Shown here: positions 36,561-49,137 of the stretch, one piece after another | Layout of the letters: each line of letters opens with the position of its first letter | How positions within the stretch are numbered: the first letter of the stretch is position 1 | Assembly (NCBI RefSeq): GCF_963678635.1 | Contig: NC_087071.1 | Location: 31,176,141-31,240,140, forward strand | Reading direction: 5' to 3' | DNA from: Symsagittifera roscoffensis | Taxonomy: Eukaryota; Xenacoelomorpha; Acoela; Convolutidae | DNA: 64,000 nucleotides | Position numbers and translations under genes: made by a program | The notes under the pieces: model-generated | Seen by the model: only the letters and a program-made list of their open reading frames with translations | What the model was told of the DNA's origin: nothing | Database searches by the model: none

Positions 36561-36700
36561 TCTGTTCATCTTGTTTTTACTTTTCTCTATAGTGTTTAAT
36601 TCAAAAACAAATTTAGTTCACTTTGTTGAAACTTCGAATTGCTTTTGACATTGAAGTCACTTTTATCAGTTTGGCGTTAAAAAAGCATAACCAAAATAAG

Positions 36701-37245
36701 AACAAGACTGCTCGTATCAGGGCAAAGCCCTGAATGTTCCGACTGCCTTTTAAGGTTTTTTGAGCAGCAGTAATACATAAAAAAAATGAAATGAAATAAA
36801 ATAAAATGAAATTTTTTTTCTAAAATTTGAAACTTTTTTTAATGAAAATCATCACCCCACACGCCATATAAAGTACAAAAAGATAGAATTCGTTCCTTGT
36901 AACAAATCAATTATGGCAAATAAGCTTCGTTCAACCAATTTGGAACGATTTATAAGACGGATTAAATCTCGCTTACGCGTTAATAGCGCGAATTATATTG
37001 CGCGTTAATTGTCCCAAATTGGTCAAAAGGACCAAAATGGCAATCTTTAAACCCTCATAACTTTACGAAAAATGATCACAGGTGAAATATCTTTTCAAAT
37101 TTAAGCTCAAGACAACAATACCTTTCGAATGATAAAAAAAATTCCGTCAAAAATGGCTAGTTAAAAAGTCGAAATTTGTCTGAAGAAAAAAAAACCCACC
37201 CCGAGCACAAATATTCCGTTACTTTCGTATCGAAAGTCGGAACAA
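36701..37245 (-). mobile_element. Helentron-like element, full copy A2
   Basis: A full copy of about 545 bp on the minus strand. Read in its own direction it starts TTGTTCCGACTTTCGATACG, carries the inverted counterpart AGTCGGAACA near its other end, then the hairpin CAGGGCTTTGCCCTG, and stops with GAGCAGTCTTGTT. It has no ORF. Offset inverted repeats with a 3' hairpin are the pattern known for non-autonomous Helentrons. Confidence 0.75.
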
Positions 37246-37818
37246 TAACACTGGCTATCATGAGTGTCATAATGCAAAAAATGTACAATTCGCCCAATCT
37301 GAGTTTATTAATGGGATAAGTTGATTAATGATCTGAAAAGCCATCAAAAAGCAAAAAGTTTCGTTTTAATTTTTTTTGAGAGAGAAACAACATTGACTGT
37401 GTCATCTACAAAGTGAATGCTAGTTCGAGGATTACATAAAATGGCAAAAAAAATTGAAAAAACATTGTTCTATTTAAATTTCAGCTGCACAAAAAATGTT
37501 TTACCAGAATATGTGTAAAAAAAAATAAAAGCGAGTTGAATGTTTTTAATCACAAGAGTAGAAAATGCTAAGTACCAAAGGGCAACAAATTAACTTAACA
37601 AAACCAAGTTTTAATATTCGATAAACACGCATCAGTCCAAATTTTTTGCGGAATAGGAAAAACTAATCTTTTGTTTTGGACATACATATATGGCTCATGA
37701 ATAAAAACGAGGCCAAACTGTGCTCTGGTAAGGAGCAAAAATTTCTGTCTGTGTGCTACTGGATTCCAGAGACAAGTCTTTTGACGAGATAAAATTTTGT
37801 CGGAATGAACAACGAAAA

Positions 37819-40486
37819 CTAAAGAGCAAAAAGAACAAGGGGGTGTCCTTGTTGCCGAATCCTGTTGCAATCCACAAAACGCATAGCAGTTTGGCCTCGC
37901 AATGAAAATTTATTTGTAGATAGAGAAAACAAAATGATTAATAAAAACAGGCTCTTACCTGATTTGACATCATCTAGTTTTTCATTTTGCTGCTTGATTA
38001 TCTTTTCTGATGCCTGAGCTTGTTGTTGTTGCATTTTTTTCTCGGCTTCTGAAATTTTAGACTCCCATTTTTCCCGTTCTTCTTGCTGCTCGTTTTCATA
38101 TTTCAGTTTCAGTTCCAATTTCTGTTTTTCGATCTCTTTCTTTTTTTGGTTCATTTTTTCTTGTTGTTCTGCAATTTGTCTCGAATGCCTTTCTTCTAAT
38201 TCTTGTTGCTGTTTTTTGAGATCTTCCTTTTGTCTCAATAACTCTGTGCTGTCTTGTTCCTTCTCCAATTTAAGTTGTAGCTGAATTTGCTGCAAATTGA
38301 TTTTATCCAGCTTCTCGGAAAGTATTTTTTCCGTTTTTTTGCTCTGCTCATCAAACAGTTTTTGGACACTTTTGCGCTCTGCTTCCTTCTTAGCGAGTTC
38401 CCTCGCCATGTCTCTTTTCAGCTTAGTTAGTTTTTGCTCAAGATTTAAACAAACTTTCTCTCCTTCCGCTGCTAAATTTTTCAGTTCATTTGCATGTTTC
38501 GTCTCTATTTGTATTCGATCTTGATCTTGCTTTGCATTTTTTGTCTCAACTTCTTTGTTGAATTCGTTTTGCATCTTTTTGATTTCTTCCTTCCTTAAGT
38601 ACAATCAAAAAATTAAGAGACGGCAAATAACCCTAATTTCAGGTTCGGACAGCTCAGAAAACTACAGCGTGTGTAAAAGAAATTTTTCCCAGATCAAAAA
38701 ATTAGTATCGATATTGTATGGCAAATCCAATTTAATCAGTACTCAAAGTTAACTAAATGCATAAAAATTAATTCCAGGTTGATCTTTTTCACACAGTTTA
38801 TAGAAAGAGATGTGACTATTTTCATTTTCGATGTTCGATAATTTGATTTTAAGATTAAAAAATGTTGCTTTTCAGCTTCAATGAAAGTCGAACCACGTTT
38901 CAGTGACAAGAAAAACAAGCTGATTTTGAGTGAATTAAAAAAAACTGTTTAACATTTAAAGTCAATTATATACTTCTTGATGTAAAAAGCTAAGTAAAAA
39001 TGTACCCGAACATTGTGAGTAAAAATTTTTCAGCATTTTGAAATGGTTTTATAGTTTAGTTTCGATTTACAAAAGTGCTCTCTATATCACTCAACCGCCA
39101 AAGTATGAAAACTTTTTTTTTCAGAAAAGCCAAATCAAGGTATGCATTTGACAAATCAGTTGGTACATTGAAAATCAATTGAAAACGTTATCAAAAACTT
39201 TTGTGTTAAAAAGACTCCTCCTTCTAAAAAAGAAAATAGCGTACTATTTAATAAGTATGCTTACATTCTTTCGTTTTCTTGTTGTTGCTGCTTCTCCATT
39301 TCTTTCATTTGCTTTTCCTTCTGCTCGATCTCGCGTTTCAATTTACGATGTTCGGTTTCTACGTTTTTAAAGTTTTCAGTAGGCAGCCTTGGTGCTTTCT
39401 CCAGCTGTTGCCAAATATCGCGGATTCCTTTGTCAAACGCTTGAACATCTTCCGAGTTTTCTTGATTGCGGCAAGCGTTCACAATCAGATGTTTTAGTCC
39501 TTTTGCTTTTGGAAAATGTTTTCCTAACCCTTGAATGTATTTTAGGGCCAGTTGAGCGTCGGTCTGCATTCTTATTTGCAATCGGTTACTGATGTTGTAG
39601 TTATCCATGGGTAGCATAGTAAAAACAATCACTGCTTGTCCCCAGAACTCCACTCCAAACATTTGCTCGAATATCTTAGAAAAAATCCACTTTATTCACA
39701 TAATTTGCAACGCTAGTTCAGCAAAACTTTTTGTTATAAAGTTAATTGTGAGTTTATTTTTCTGTGTAAATTGAACACAAATGTGAATAAAACGGGAATG
39801 AAAGGTTAAATTGTTGTTTTTTGAAAGATAACTCGACAAAAATTATAGATTGTTTTCGATTGAAAAATCAGCATAGTTATTTCTAGAATCAGATATTGAT
39901 TATTTCTTTAAATGCGAAAGCAGTTGGAAACATGTTCTGAAAACCTTTGAAGATGTTGAGTGCTATCAGCTTTTAAATTCTTTACCTTAAGCATTCCAAT
40001 CAAAGAATCATCAAGTCTAGGGTGTTGTCCATTAACAGTGATAAGAAATAGATTGACGTAATCGCAGTTGTTTTTGAGCTTAACGACGAGATCAGAAATG
40101 ATCGTAGCATCGGTATCATTGTTCGGGTCGTCGAACCCTATGGTGTCTATAATGCTAATAGGTTTCATTCTGTCTCCGTTGAAGAAAACGTTCCGGAAGT
40201 TAGTTTTCTGTGTACAAGGTCTGCTTTCAGCTGAAACTTCGAAAATATCTGCGTTATAACTGTAGCCGGACAAAACGTTACACAACGAACTTTTTCCTGA
40301 GCCAGTTTTTCCCACAACTAGAAGATTTTTCAATTCGTTATCCTTGATGTCATCCGATTCTCTGGAATAGAATTGTACGTTTTCGATAATTCGCCTTTCC
40401 GTTTCCTCTGGTACTGGTAGCTCTTGAGTTGATGTAGGGGCTAAAGTCAAATTCAACGGTTTGATTAAATTATCTACGATAGACAT
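37819..40486 (-). CDS. IAN/GIMAP (AIG1)-type GTPase with coiled-coil tail, four exons
   Basis: My model joins 40486-39986, 39674-39265, 38593-37959 and 37895-37819, which keeps frame and gives 540 codons. The donors are AAG|GTAAAG, AAT|GTAAGC and CAG|GTAAGA; the introns are 311, 671 and 63 bp. Residues 59-67 are the P-loop GKTGSGKSS and 114-120 DTIGFDD (switch II). NGQHPRLDDSLIGM at 152-165 fits the conserved IAN box, and TMLPMD at 186-191 stands at the G4 position. Residues about 265-510 are Lys/Glu/Gln-rich coiled coil. In animals and plants such GTPases act at membranes and in immune or stress responses; this role is inferred for the family, not seen here. The start ATG follows an in-frame TAG, and CCTAG before it could also be an acceptor, so a 5' exon is possible. 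The last acceptor (GCGAG) is weak, so the C-terminus is least certain. Confidence 0.85.
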
Positions 40487-40585
40487 TGCATCCTAGGCGA
40501 CTTAAGATATGTCAAACTGTCATCGTTACAAAGTAGATCAAAAGCAATTGACAACTAGAAAAGCTTCACTAAAATTTTTTATTAA

Positions 40586-41123
40586 TTGTTCCGACTTTCG
40601 ATACGAAAGTAACGGAATATTTGTGCTCGGGTGGGTTTTTTTTTCTTCAGACAAATTTCGACTTTTTAACTAGCCATTTTTGACAAAATTTTTTTATATC
40701 ATTCGAAAGTTATTGCTGTTCTGAACTCAAATTTGAAAGATATTTCACTTGTGATCATTTTTCGTAAAGTTACGGGGGTTTAAAGATTGCCATTTTGGCC
40801 AATTTGGGACAATTAACGCGCGATATATTTCGCGTTATTAACGCGTAAGCGTAGAGTTAATCCATCTTAGAAATCGTTCCAAATTGGTTAAAAGAAGCCT
40901 ATTTGCCATAATTGGTTTGTTACAAGGAGCGAAATCTATCTTTTTGTACTTTATATGACGTGTGGGGTGATGATTTTTATTTTTTAAAAAATCCAAATTT
41001 TAGAAAAAAAATTTTCCACTTTGTTTTATTTCATTGAATTTTTTTAAATGTTATTACTGCTCCATAAACCTTAAAAGGCAGTCGGAACATCCAGGGCTTC
41101 GCCCTGATACGAGCAGTCTTGTT
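40586..41123 (+). mobile_element. Helentron-like element, full copy B
   Basis: About 538 bp from TTGTTCCGACTTTCGATACG to GAGCAGTCTTGTT. AGTCGGAACA at 41080-41089 is the inverse of the 5' end, followed by the hairpin CAGGGCTTCGCCCTG. Its start lies 99 bp upstream of the GTPase start codon (head to head with the gene). Confidence 0.8.
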
Positions 41124-41289
41124 ATAGTTTGTAATTAAACTAAATCTCTTTGTTAATTAAACTAATTCTTATTTTTTCAGTAAACATTTTATGGCGTTAC
41201 TTGAAATGCAAAACCGTGGCTAAATTTCAACATTTGGCGCCTTCACCAATCAAAGAACCCATTTGGTTTAACTTTTGACCTACTTTTTT

Positions 41290-41560
41290 TGGCTGATCAA
41301 CCCTGATTTTTTTCTAAATGCGCCATTGGCGCCAATATATCATCACTTTGAAAGGGAGGCCCCGGCCGAAAAAGCGCAAATTTGACAAAAAACAGCCTTA
41401 TATAGCTGTTTTTTCCAAAATTTGCCTGCGGTTCAAACTTTTTTGTCAAAATTGTGTTATTATAGTGCTCTGGGAGCTCTCGAAAAATCAACTGGTCGAC
41501 CTAAAATTGAGGTCGAAAATTTTTTAAAACCCCCCACTCAAGAAAATTTGAAATTCAACC
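41290..41560. repeat. Dispersed repeat related to 7780-8090 and 56450-56700
   Basis: Contains GCCATTGGCGCCAATATATC, GAAAAAGCGCAAATTTGAC, an inverted ACAGCC-TATATAGCTGT element and a terminal CCCCCCACTC. The boxes resemble those of the other copies but the match is loose. Confidence 0.35.
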
Positions 41561-42349
41561 CTGGTTGGCCCATCATATAATTGTTTGACTCAATGGTGTT
41601 CATTTTGTGATCTGCATCTTTTATGATCTGGTGTATCTGGCAATTTTTTTATAATTGATTTACAATTCACACGCCAAGTAGTTTTTCTTTATCTAAAGTT
41701 CTCTAACCAGCACAAACTTGCCCTCTTTCGAATTTGAAGTGTTTTTCTACTGATACCAGTCCTCTCCCAAATTATTTTATGTCAATGTTATTGAGGATGA
41801 AGCACTTCAATTCGCTTTTGTCATCCGGTACGGATTGATAATATTTACGAAATTTTATTATTTATATGGACTCACTGCGACTCACTGAGTAATTTTCTGT
41901 TGGTCATGCGGCCTTGTACGAATTAGGAGACTAAACGTCTGAGCTAAAAGCTCAGAAGTCAATAAGCGATTTAGTAAATCAAATGTTTTCACTTATGTTC
42001 ACTTGTGAATGATCATTTACCAATCCGTTCGGTGTTATAACTTCTCACACGTAAAGTTGTGACAGCTTTGAATGTTCAAATAAGGATTGATACTCCGCAG
42101 TGTACGAATTTGCCATCTTCCACTTTATTCTTGGTATCGACTGACGGTGGTGCCAAGCCTTTGAGCAACGGTAGACATCTGTTTTTGGGACTTAAGCTAA
42201 TTTTACTGTGCTTGTAATTGGGTTAAATCTCGTAGGCAATCTTTGATATCTACGGCATTTTTGGTATCTACGCCTCAGCCACTTTTTCTCCGCATTTTGA
42301 TTTATGACGTTTGTTGACCCATGATTTTCTATCTGGTGTTTTTCTTCAG

Positions 42350-43960
42350 TCTTCGTCCAAGCATTGAGATTTTTCCGTGTGTGCGATCAAAAAATTGTCA
42401 CTGAAAGCATTTGCATCCAAACTTTCGCGTATTAATGTTTCTCCCTCATTGCCGAAATTCGGTTGGCAGTGTGGCGAGACAGTAAAATCCACAATCTGTA
42501 CTTTAAAAATTACTTTCCTCAGGGAGCTCATGCGATGTTACTTATTTTTTGCTGCAGAAAATGGCCCTACTTCATTAGATGAACAATTCATGTCAACTCC
42601 AATTATCGATGATTTTTATTGTCAGAGTGGCGGTCTAAAGTCAAACCAGATGGTACACAATAGCTTATTAACCATCAAGGTTATGCCTTTGAATCCGGGC
42701 TCTCAGATCACATGAAAATTTTATCAACCTCGAGCCTCAAGGCTTTTTAAATATCTTCCCGAAGACGAGAAGCAAGAAAATTGGCCTGCAATTACACCTT
42801 CGGAGAAGAAAAAACACTTCTATGTGCAAACCTGGCCTTGTCGAAGACAAAAGTAATCTTGATCTCATTAGGGTCTACAGCTGCGAGCACTAAGAAACGC
42901 AACAGCGTGTTACTCGATATTTTCAACAGGACACCGAAATAATTCCACGAGACGACATTATGTCTTAGCGTAGGTAAAGCGGAATGCCTCTTTAGAAAGC
43001 ACGTGTTAAGATATTCACGTAAGGAGTTTTACCACTGCTGGCCGTTCACAAACCAAGTCGATTTAACAAAAGCGGATCAAACACGGATGAGACAAAATTC
43101 ATCACTCAAAATTGCGTGCGGTGGTTTTAGAGCTCACGATTGAAACAGCGACTCACAATCAATAAGTCTTTAATGCGGTCCTTTTAAAGTCTATTATGTG
43201 GAAATTACAATTCAAAAGTTGGGACCACAATTTTACTCGATAGCTATCCCTGCTGCAAGCTAGCCCAAGAAAACAACTAACCTAGTATAGTTCTAACCAC
43301 CATGTTTCAACAGATTAATCAAGTCGCGACGCAGTTTGAGTGCTTTTACATGGCTCTCAAGGGAATCGAGATAGATTTCAAGCGGAATTCCTTTTTTGTA
43401 TAATTGGCTTGGTTATCCTTTGTTGATTGCAAAAAATTAAGAGCCTATTGGTGAATCGCGGGTGCCAAAGATACGCTGCGTGTTTTGAATTACTGCATCC
43501 GATGAGGACTCCTCCGGCCACAAGTAACGGTGACGCAACCAATTGAGACATCGTAATTATCGGGTAACGCAAGGTCGTGAATACACCAGAATGTTTTTAA
43601 CCATGTATATCGGAAGTTTCGAGCAGTTTAGTAGTCTTTTCGTCGGCTTTTGAACAATCGCTCACCGCCTATATGCTTCATACGACTCAATCACCCTACT
43701 TCACTTGAACAAAGGAAAACGAACTGTATTCGGAGCCTTTAGGTCCTTGCAATGGAAATGTTCCAATTGACGATTTTAAATTGATATGACCTGACGACGG
43801 AACGTCTGGTAAAAAAGGACTTAATTACTTTGACATTAACATGCTGTGTAGTTATAATACTTGACTTCTTAAGCCCGAATCTGGTTTAATTCAACGACGT
43901 TCCGAAGATCTCGAGATAGTTTGCCGGTTCCTTTTTTAAAAATTGTTCACGCGGCATTGT
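42350..43960 (+). pseudogene. Decayed coding stretch of unknown origin
   Basis: A 112-codon plus ORF (42377-42715, with PSLPKFGWQCGETVKSTIC and DDFYCQSGGLKSNQMVHNS) is followed after its stop by further protein-like text in two frames (RLFKYLPEDEKQENWPAI near 42745; GVLPLLAVHKPSRFNKSG near 43025). Stops and frameshifts are frequent. GC content is slightly higher than in the flanks. No family recognised; an old retroelement or an old gene are both possible. Confidence 0.35.
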
Positions 43961-44512
43961 GCACGTAAGAATTGTTGTAGAAATTTGTTCACTTGTTCAC
44001 GCTGACACGGTTTTATTGCAGTTCATATTAAGAAAAAGCTTTTTAATTTGATTTCCATTTAAGGAATTTCAGAAAAAATCAAAGGTGCGGACTGGAAAAG
44101 AGCCCTTTATGGTCACCCATGGAAGAAGAGAAACTTATGTTTACGGGAGAGGTGTTTGACAAGCTTCATAAATGCTACTGATCACAAAGTATCATTGAGA
44201 AGCTTATAAGGTTTTTTTCTCAGAGTTCTTTTTCTGATAAGACGACTTATCAGTCAATTTTGAAGTTTAAATACAGTCTACCCCAAGAATCAAAGAAATG
44301 ATGGTGCTTTTAAACCAACTTTTATCACCCTTTTTTCGCCCCAGATAAGATACCATAAAAGAAAGAAGAATTAGAAATGAAAATAAAATATTACGAAAAA
44401 ATTCGGCTGCTTTTCGAATGAATTGCATAAAATGGATAAACTGAAGGAAATGACGGGATTAGGGAAAGTAGTGTTGAGTTTGTATTGAAAACTTGAAATA
44501 GGATGAAATGGT

Positions 44513-45134
44513 TGGATCAATTGAGCAATCTCCCCCCCCCCCATTCTCGCGTGGGGGGGGGGGGGAGATTGCTCAATAGGTACTTGAGACATGTTTATAA
44601 CCACTTGAAAATAGATTGAATCACATGAAATCATAAAACATATTTTCCAACGACTGTGGAAAGCCAAAAATTTACAATATCAAAGCTCAAAAGTTTCATT
44701 CGGATTGAAAAAAGAATCAATAAAACAGCCATAAAAAGCGACTTTTTTTCCTTTCTTAACATGACAAAAAGTTTTTGCGAACAATATTAAGGTGCTGCGG
44801 AGAACCGTTTTTGCTATTCACATACAACGCTAGAGTACCGACCCTGGTAAATCGCTTTCTTCGATGAGGCTATGGTTGCCTAAACAAAATTTTGCAAAAA
44901 AAAATTTTTTTTTTCATAAATTTCGATTTTTTTTTTCAAATTTTTTCTCGATACTCATGTAAGATAACTTCAGTCGGTGAATTGATTGCGTGCTATAAAC
45001 ACATCATCCATCTACTTGCGTTTGCTGACGTCTTTTTGTAGGGTCTTTTCGTTTTTGCTGGGGGGGAGATAGCTCAATTGGTCATTACGGGGGGGGGGGG
45101 GGGGGAGGGGAGATTGCTCAATTGATCCAAATGG
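44513..45134. mobile_element. Short inverted-repeat element with poly-G/poly-C tracts
   Basis: TTGGATCAATTGAGCAATCT followed by a C run at the left is mirrored by a G run and AGATTGCTCAATTGATCCAA at the right. The flanks share ATGG on both sides, which could be a target-site duplication. A second inverted copy of the end lies just inside the left end (44520-44577, a C run facing a G run), and GGGGGGAGATAGCTCAATTGG lies at about 45061-45081. No ORF. It fits a MITE-like element. Confidence 0.6.
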
Positions 45135-45358
45135 TTTTCTAAGAAATCAACAACTTCAACTTTGTTTTGACAAATAAATTTTATTTTGTGCTAGATCATA
45201 TTACCGAATACAAAACTTAAGATGCTGACACGAGATAACGAAATGAATGCCAGGCTAACTCCATGATGAGTAACAAAGGACTCCGATTTCAATTTATAAT
45301 ATATACACACACATTTATATATAAAATATAAAGACAATCGACAATGAAAGCAGATTAC

Positions 45359-45659
45359 CTTCATAAGCCGGTGGTTGTACAGTGAACGAAGAATTGTCAA
45401 CTGCAGCTACAGGTTTCACAGGTAAGTTACTGACTGAAATTCGCTCTGGGAAGGCAGTTTGATTGTGGCGACAACCCTCAACTGGACATTTTTGACCTCC
45501 AAATTGTTCCATAGTCACCGCACATTGGAAGCAAATTTGGTGACCACAGGGAATTTCCGGCGCATTGCCTGTTAGTTTTGCCGAACAACCGGGACAGACA
45601 CCACGGCTGTTTTGATTGGAAATGAAGTCATTCGTTTGAGAAGATGAAGACGAGGCCAT
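45359..45659 (-). CDS. RING-finger protein, first coding exon (partial)
   Basis: The exon starts MASSSSSQTNDF at the first ATG (45659). It carries a C3HC4-type RING: CPGC, then CGH, CFQC and CPVEGC, roughly residues 20-62. It ends PPAYEG with a strong donor, GAAG|GTAATC at 45359/45358, leaving phase 1. A RING domain binds two zinc ions and usually serves ubiquitin transfer. The next exon was not found. Direct splicing to the GTPase exon at 40486 would not keep frame, so it is either a separate gene or lacks a middle exon. RING and IAN domains side by side are worth noting. Confidence 0.75.
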
Positions 45660-45719
45660 TTTGTGACTAAAATTGTACCCGGGTCGAAATTTTTCTCCCA
45701 AGCAATTCAAAAACTCATT

Positions 45720-46560
45720 CAGCCAGCCCGATCGTCTTGTAAGTTTTTAAAAAATTTCTCAAAGGGTTCAAACCCACCAAGGCATTTAAATTCGGCAACA
45801 GTTTGATCACGTGTGTTAAAAATAATAATAAAAAAGGATGATTGCTGCAGGAAAAAATTAACATTCTAGATTAAATATTCAGCAAATTTACCAAAGAAAT
45901 CTCGTGCTCACTAAAAATACGGTTGAAAAATCGTTCGGACTTAGGCACAAGATACCTAAACATTTTCAAACGCTAACACTTTGGTTGGTGATAAAATCTC
46001 GACTCGGGTAATATTGACGACTGTGAATTTGATTAGCTCAGAAACACCGCACTGAAAAAAACAGTGAACATAAACTTCTCGAATTTCTTCTCATTTCAGA
46101 TAAAAACCCGATAAAATTTTTTTGTTCAGTTCGTCGTTTTTTGTTCAGAATGAGAGGGTCAAACTTTGACATGTTTGTATTGAAGTGACCGCAAAAAAAA
46201 ACATTAATCTTTCGTACAGCGAAACTTTTTTATTGTCATAGCACTGAAAACTGACCTGATGAAAACATACTATAATTGACCAAGAGAGAAATCAACATAT
46301 ATTTTTTTTTTTTGCAAAAATCACAACCAAGTTCAAGATTGAGGATAAAAATAAGTATGGCTGATTTTGCATACTTTTCAAAATTTTGAGTTGGATATGG
46401 AAACAATACCTTCCTGGATTTTGAAGCTAGCTTTTAGAAAAAGGAGGTTCAGTTTTTCTCCCAGTACAAGGAATATTTTTAAAAACTATAATTTAATTTT
46501 TCTCTACAGCAAATTTTCGAAATTTGAGTTCTCGGGGGAAAATTAAGGAAAACAAATTGG
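45720..46560. other. No recognisable feature
   Basis: AT-rich sequence upstream of the RING exon. It should hold that gene's promoter, but I see no clear TATA box or other element that I can support. Confidence 0.5.
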
Positions 46561-46569
46561 AAAAACTTT

Positions 46570-47120
46570 GCTGATAATTTGAGACAAAATGAGAGTTTAA
46601 TGCTTTGTAATAAAATCAACCGCAAAGATTTGAATATTTATTGGCCGTTTTGCCTGTTTGGTAAATTTTTGATGAAGTCTTAGCCAAGCTTGACTATTCA
46701 AGCTTCTGCTTATGTTATAATTTCTTCAGCACGAAAATTTTTGCACGTGATCAGTTCGTTATAAGTGCCCAAGTTATTACAACCAATGCAATTGTTCAAC
46801 ATTTTATTACTTGTAAATAAAACTCATTGTCGTCAAATTAATGAATTTTGCTGATGAAATGACACTATAAGACAGTTTGATGCTTTGAGAAAGTCAACCG
46901 CAAAGATATTAGTAATGGTGGTAATGTTAGCCATTTGGTAAGTTTTTGATGAAGTTTAAGCCAACTTTTTCTTTTCATGTTTCTGCCTGTGTTTTACTTT
47001 TTACAGAATCAAAACATCAAAACATTAGTACATAAACTCGTTATAAGCGCTCAAGTCAACAATAACTTTTGTCAGATCTTTAATTACGTGTAAGTACATT
47101 ACATTACGTTGTGGTAGAAA
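46570..47120. repeat. Diverged direct duplication of about 270 bp
   Basis: The phrases TCAACCGCAAAGAT, TTTGATGAAGT, TAAGCCAA, TTCTGC, GTTATAAG and AAGT occur in the same order in 46600-46850 and again in 46880-47110. The copies are old. Confidence 0.6.
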
Positions 47121-47329
47121 AAATATGTGGTAAGTTATAGAATAAATCAAAAGAATATGAAAAGTTCGAGCTTTCTGATACAAAAGTCAATCACTTGAAT
47201 ATATTTAATAGAAAGAGTTTGGCCACTCAAAAAATTTTAGAAAAAAATGTGTCTGCGTTTTATCTTTATGGTCATGTGTTCATGTTTAAATTTACTTTTC
47301 GGTTATAAAATTTGCTAATACAGCTCTTA

Positions 47330-47860
47330 TTGTTCCGACTTTCGATACGAAAGTAACGGAATATTTGTGCTCGGGGTGGGTTTTTTTTCAGACAAATTTC
47401 GACTTTTTAACTAGCCATTTTTGACGAATTTTTTTTATATCATTCAAAAGGTATTGTTGTTCTGAGCTCAAATTTGAAAAGATATTTCACCTGTGATCAT
47501 TTTTCGTAAAGTTATGGGGGTTTAAAGATTGCCATTTTGGCCATTTTGACCAATTTGGGACAATTAACGCGCGATATATTTCGCGCTATTAACGAGTAAG
47601 CGGAGATTCAATTCGTCCTAGAAATAGTTCCAAATTGGTTGAAAGAAACTTATTTGCCATAATTGATTTGTTACAAGGAGCTAAATCTAACTTTTTGTAC
47701 TTTAAATGGCGTGTGGGGTGATGATTTTCATAAAAAATTTCAAATTTAAAATTTTTTTTTATTTATTACATTTAATTTTTTTATTGTTATTACTGCTCCA
47801 TAAAACCTTAAAAGGCAGTCGGAACATTCAGGGCTTCACCCTGATACGAGCAGTCTTGTT
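47330..47860 (+). mobile_element. Helentron-like element, full copy C
   Basis: About 531 bp with the same ends as the other copies: TTGTTCCGACTTTCGATACG at the left, AGTCGGAACA, the hairpin CAGGGCTTCACCCTG and CAGTCTTGTT at the right. It lies 72 bp from copy D. Confidence 0.8.
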
Positions 47861-47932
47861 TCTGATTCGATTTTGTTCATACGCTGAAAACAGCCCATTA
47901 AAACCATATGTGTACAAACTTTTTTTAAAACA

Positions 47933-48474
47933 AACAAGACCGCTCGTATCAGGGCGAAGCCCTGAATGTTCCGACCGCCTTTTAATGTTTATGGAACTGT
48001 AATATTATTTAAAAAATTAAATGAAATGAAACAAAATGAAAATTTTTTTTTCTAAAATTTGAAAATTTTTAATGAAAATCATCCCCCTACACCCCACAAG
48101 TACAAAAGGATCGGTTTCGCCCCTGGTAACAAATAAATTATGGCAAATAAGCTTCTTTCATTCTTTCAACCAATTTGGAACGATTTCTAAGACGGATTAA
48201 CTCTCCGCTTACGCGTTAATAGCGCGAAATATATCGCGCGTTAATTGTCCCAAATTGGCCAAAATGACAATCTTTAAACCCCCATCACTTTACGATAAAT
48301 GATCACAGGTGAATTATCTTTTCAAATTTACGCTCAGGACAACAATACCTTTCGAATGATATAAAAAAAATTCCGTCAAAAATGGCTAGTTAAAAAGTCG
48401 AAATTTGTCCGAAGAAAAAAAAACCCACCCCGAGCACAAATATTCCGTTACTTTGGTATCGAAAGACGGAACAA
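47933..48474 (-). mobile_element. Helentron-like element, full copy D
   Basis: About 542 bp in the opposite direction to copy C, so the two 3' ends face each other. Ends AACAAGACCGCTCG at the left and CGAAAGACGGAACAA at the right. No ORF. Confidence 0.8.
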
Positions 48475-49137
48475 AAAGAATCAGATTCTTATGCAAAGAA
48501 AACTAGAGGATAGAAAATTTTCAGCATATGAGTGAAAACCGTTCAGGAGAGAAAATGTAGATTCTGCAGAACTACGGATACGAAACAGCTCAGTTCCTAC
48601 TCCTCTCAATGTCTGTTTGCCCTGAATGATTATCATTAGAACATTCACTGCCGCTTTTTGAATGAAACCAAGCCAATCTATGAAAGTATCTCTGAGAAAT
48701 CAAGCCGGCCATCAAACTACTTGCGTTTTACTCTCAAAAAAAAGAACGACCTATTTGAATTCTCCATTCATTTTTCCTGATCCACCGTCCATCTAGCATA
48801 AGTTTTCGAATTTCTCCAGTCTTCGTGGAATCATATATGTGTTACTTAATCCAAGTTACCCAGTATTTAAATAAAAAAAGCAAACAAAATACTTTGTTTT
48901 GATTTGAGCGGCCGAGAAAAATTGTTTTAGCTACTTTTCCTTTTCCCAACCTCAAATAAGCATCAATGTTATTGTATAATGGAATTTTACAAGGTTAAGC
49001 ATCAAAATCAAATATGTTTGTCATTGCGTAATAAGTCGCTAAGCAATTTTTTGTAAGAATCGGACAGACAGTGCGAACAAAATTTTACTGGCTAAGTTTT
49101 GCAGGTGGGGGAAAAGCAAAAAGAAGAACCTCTTTTA

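Noticed and set aside
38297-38524. Plus-strand ORF rich in Ser, Phe and Leu (and others at 39279-39592 and 40068-40259)
   Set aside because: Antisense shadows of the IAN GTPase exons and their coiled coil.
39986-45659. RING exon spliced directly to the GTPase exon as one gene
   Set aside because: Donor phase 1 and the only fitting acceptor before the ATG (CCTAG, phase 0) do not match, and other nearby AGs give early stops.
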